Under the pieces are notes generated by a model, which searched no databases, was not told the origin of the DNA, and was given only the letters and a program-made list of their open reading frames with translations. Both the position numbers and the translations under genes were made by a program. Source: Actinomycetota bacterium (GTDB lineage: Bacteria > Actinomycetota > Thermoleophilia > Gaiellales > Gaiellaceae). Taken from it: a stretch of 6,047 nt of DNA. Below, one piece after another: positions 5,330 through 6,047 of the stretch. Where the stretch lies: positions 1 through 6,047 of the forward strand of contig VAYE01000269.1 in assembly GCA_005883235.1 (NCBI GenBank). The letters run 5' to 3'. Positions within the stretch are counted from its first letter, which is position 1, and each line of letters opens with the position of its first letter.

Positions 5330-6047
5330 CGGCCCGAGCCGATCGAGCTGTCGCCGATCACGCAGCCCGGCCCGTAGGGCCCCGATCCCGGCGGAGGCGG
5401 CTGCGGCGCCGAGTCGCCCTTGACCATGTGGACGACGGCGATGTTCTCCTGCGTCGGCACGATCACCGACTGGCCGCCGATCGACGAGGCGCTCCCGCCG
5501 AGCCGGCAGTGGTACGCGCGGCTCGCGGACGCCCGCTTGTAGACCCAGCCGAGCTGGACGAGCTGCCAGGCCGAGAGATCGGTCGACACCGGCCGCACGT
5601 ACTTCCCCGCCTTGAACGGGGAGGAGAGGAAGGTCGAGAACGACGACAGCTTGTGCAGCGTCGCCTGCACGACGCGCTGCTGCCGCTCGGCCCGCGTCAC
5701 GTCGCTCTCGGACGGGTTCAGGCGGTTCTCCCGGATCCGGGAGTAGATGAGCGCGCGCTGGCCGTTCATGTGCTGCGTCCCCTTGTGGAAGCGCCAGCCG
5801 GGCCAGCGGTTGCAGCGCGCCTGGCTCGCGTACGGACAGTCGAAGCGGTTCGAGAGGATGTTCTCCGGCACGGTGATTTCGACTCCGCCGACATCGTCGA
5901 TCAGCTGCTTGAAGCTCCCGAAGTCGACGGTGACGACGTGGTTCACCGGCAGGCCGGTGAAGTGGCGGATCGTCCGGATGGCGAGCGCGGGCCCGCCGAT
6001 CTGGAAGGCGGCGTTGATCTTGCTGTCGCCGTGGCCGGGAATCGGCA
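5326..6047 (-). CDS. LCP (LytR-CpsA-Psr) family wall-polymer ligase, N-terminus outside window
   Basis: LCP proteins are anchored outside the membrane and transfer glycopolymers from polyprenyl-pyrophosphate carriers to peptidoglycan or related acceptors. The visible 239 residues start inside the catalytic domain at IPGHGDSKINAAF, continue with GGPALAIRTI and HVVTVDFGSF..IDDVGGVEITVP (41-60), and reach the Arg-rich motif YSRIRENRL then SDVTRAERQQ (101-123). The conserved Lys9, Asn11, Asp41, Arg103, Arg105, Asp115, Arg118 and Arg121 fit the polyprenyl-phosphate pocket. An insert around 62-88 carries Cys70 and Cys78; Cys180 and Cys228 lie later, so disulfides are possible in this exported protein. 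The end is a Pro/Gly/Ser-rich tail, with TAA at 5326-5328. A GTG at 5944-5946 is internal, since the domain clearly continues upstream. The transmembrane anchor would be beyond base 6047. Confidence 0.93.
   Translation of the reverse strand, partial: PIPGHGDSKINAAFQIGGPALAIRTIRHFTGLPVNHVVTVDFGSFKQLIDDVGGVEITVPENILSNRFDCPYASQARCNRWPGWRFHKGTQHMNGQRALIYSRIRENRLNPSESDVTRAERQQRVVQATLHKLSSFSTFLSSPFKAGKYVRPVSTDLSAWQLVQLGWVYKRASASRAYHCRLGGSASSIGGQSVIVPTQENIAVVHMVKGDSAPQPPPPGSGPYGPGCVIGDSSIGSGR

Overview
The window is very GC-rich (roughly 70% or more by eye), almost fully coding, and uses G/C at nearly every third codon position. Together with the gene types (a GT-C glycosyltransferase, an LCP-family wall-polymer ligase and an FmdB zinc ribbon whose start fits a leaderless mRNA), this suggests an actinobacterium, possibly of the Thermoleophilia (Gaiellales/Solirubrobacterales). 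That placement is inference from protein style, not from a marker gene. I see no rRNA, tRNA, CRISPR array, insertion sequence or other mobile element.

Layout. (1) 1-644, plus strand: the C-terminal part of an ABC-2 type transporter permease. (2) 641-about 3185, minus strand: a tightly overlapping run read right to left as PfkB-family sugar kinase, pseudouridine-5'-phosphate glycosidase (psuG) and a P1/DmpA-family peptidase. The kinase and psuG overlap by GTGA, and psuG and the peptidase share the A of TGATG. (3) 3186-3340: a junction where the kinase lacks its N-terminus and any start codon. The plus strand here carries a small ORF (3193-3366) that looks like a one-helix membrane protein. (4) 3341-4990, minus: a 549-residue GT-C membrane glycosyltransferase. 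(5) 4991-5047: a 57-base divergent promoter region. (6) 5048-5329, plus: an FmdB-type zinc-ribbon protein. (7) 5326-6047, minus: most of an LCP (LytR-CpsA-Psr) protein whose N-terminus lies beyond the window.

Functional reading. The kinase and psuG match the known pseudouridine salvage pair: the kinase makes pseudouridine 5'-phosphate and PsuG splits it to uracil and ribose 5-phosphate. The peptidase translated from the same message belongs to a family that includes beta-aminopeptidases, and beta-alanine is the end product of reductive uracil breakdown; that link is a hypothesis. The right half is envelope-related: a polyprenyl-sugar-dependent glycosyltransferase and a ligase that moves polymers from polyprenyl carriers to the wall.

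The oddest place is the kinase 5' end near 3180-3195. No ATG, GTG or TTG exists on the minus strand in any frame from 2946 to 3340, so either the locus has suffered a deletion or the assembly is wrong there. Both convergent gene pairs (641-644 and 5326-5329) end with interleaved stop codons and no space for a terminator.
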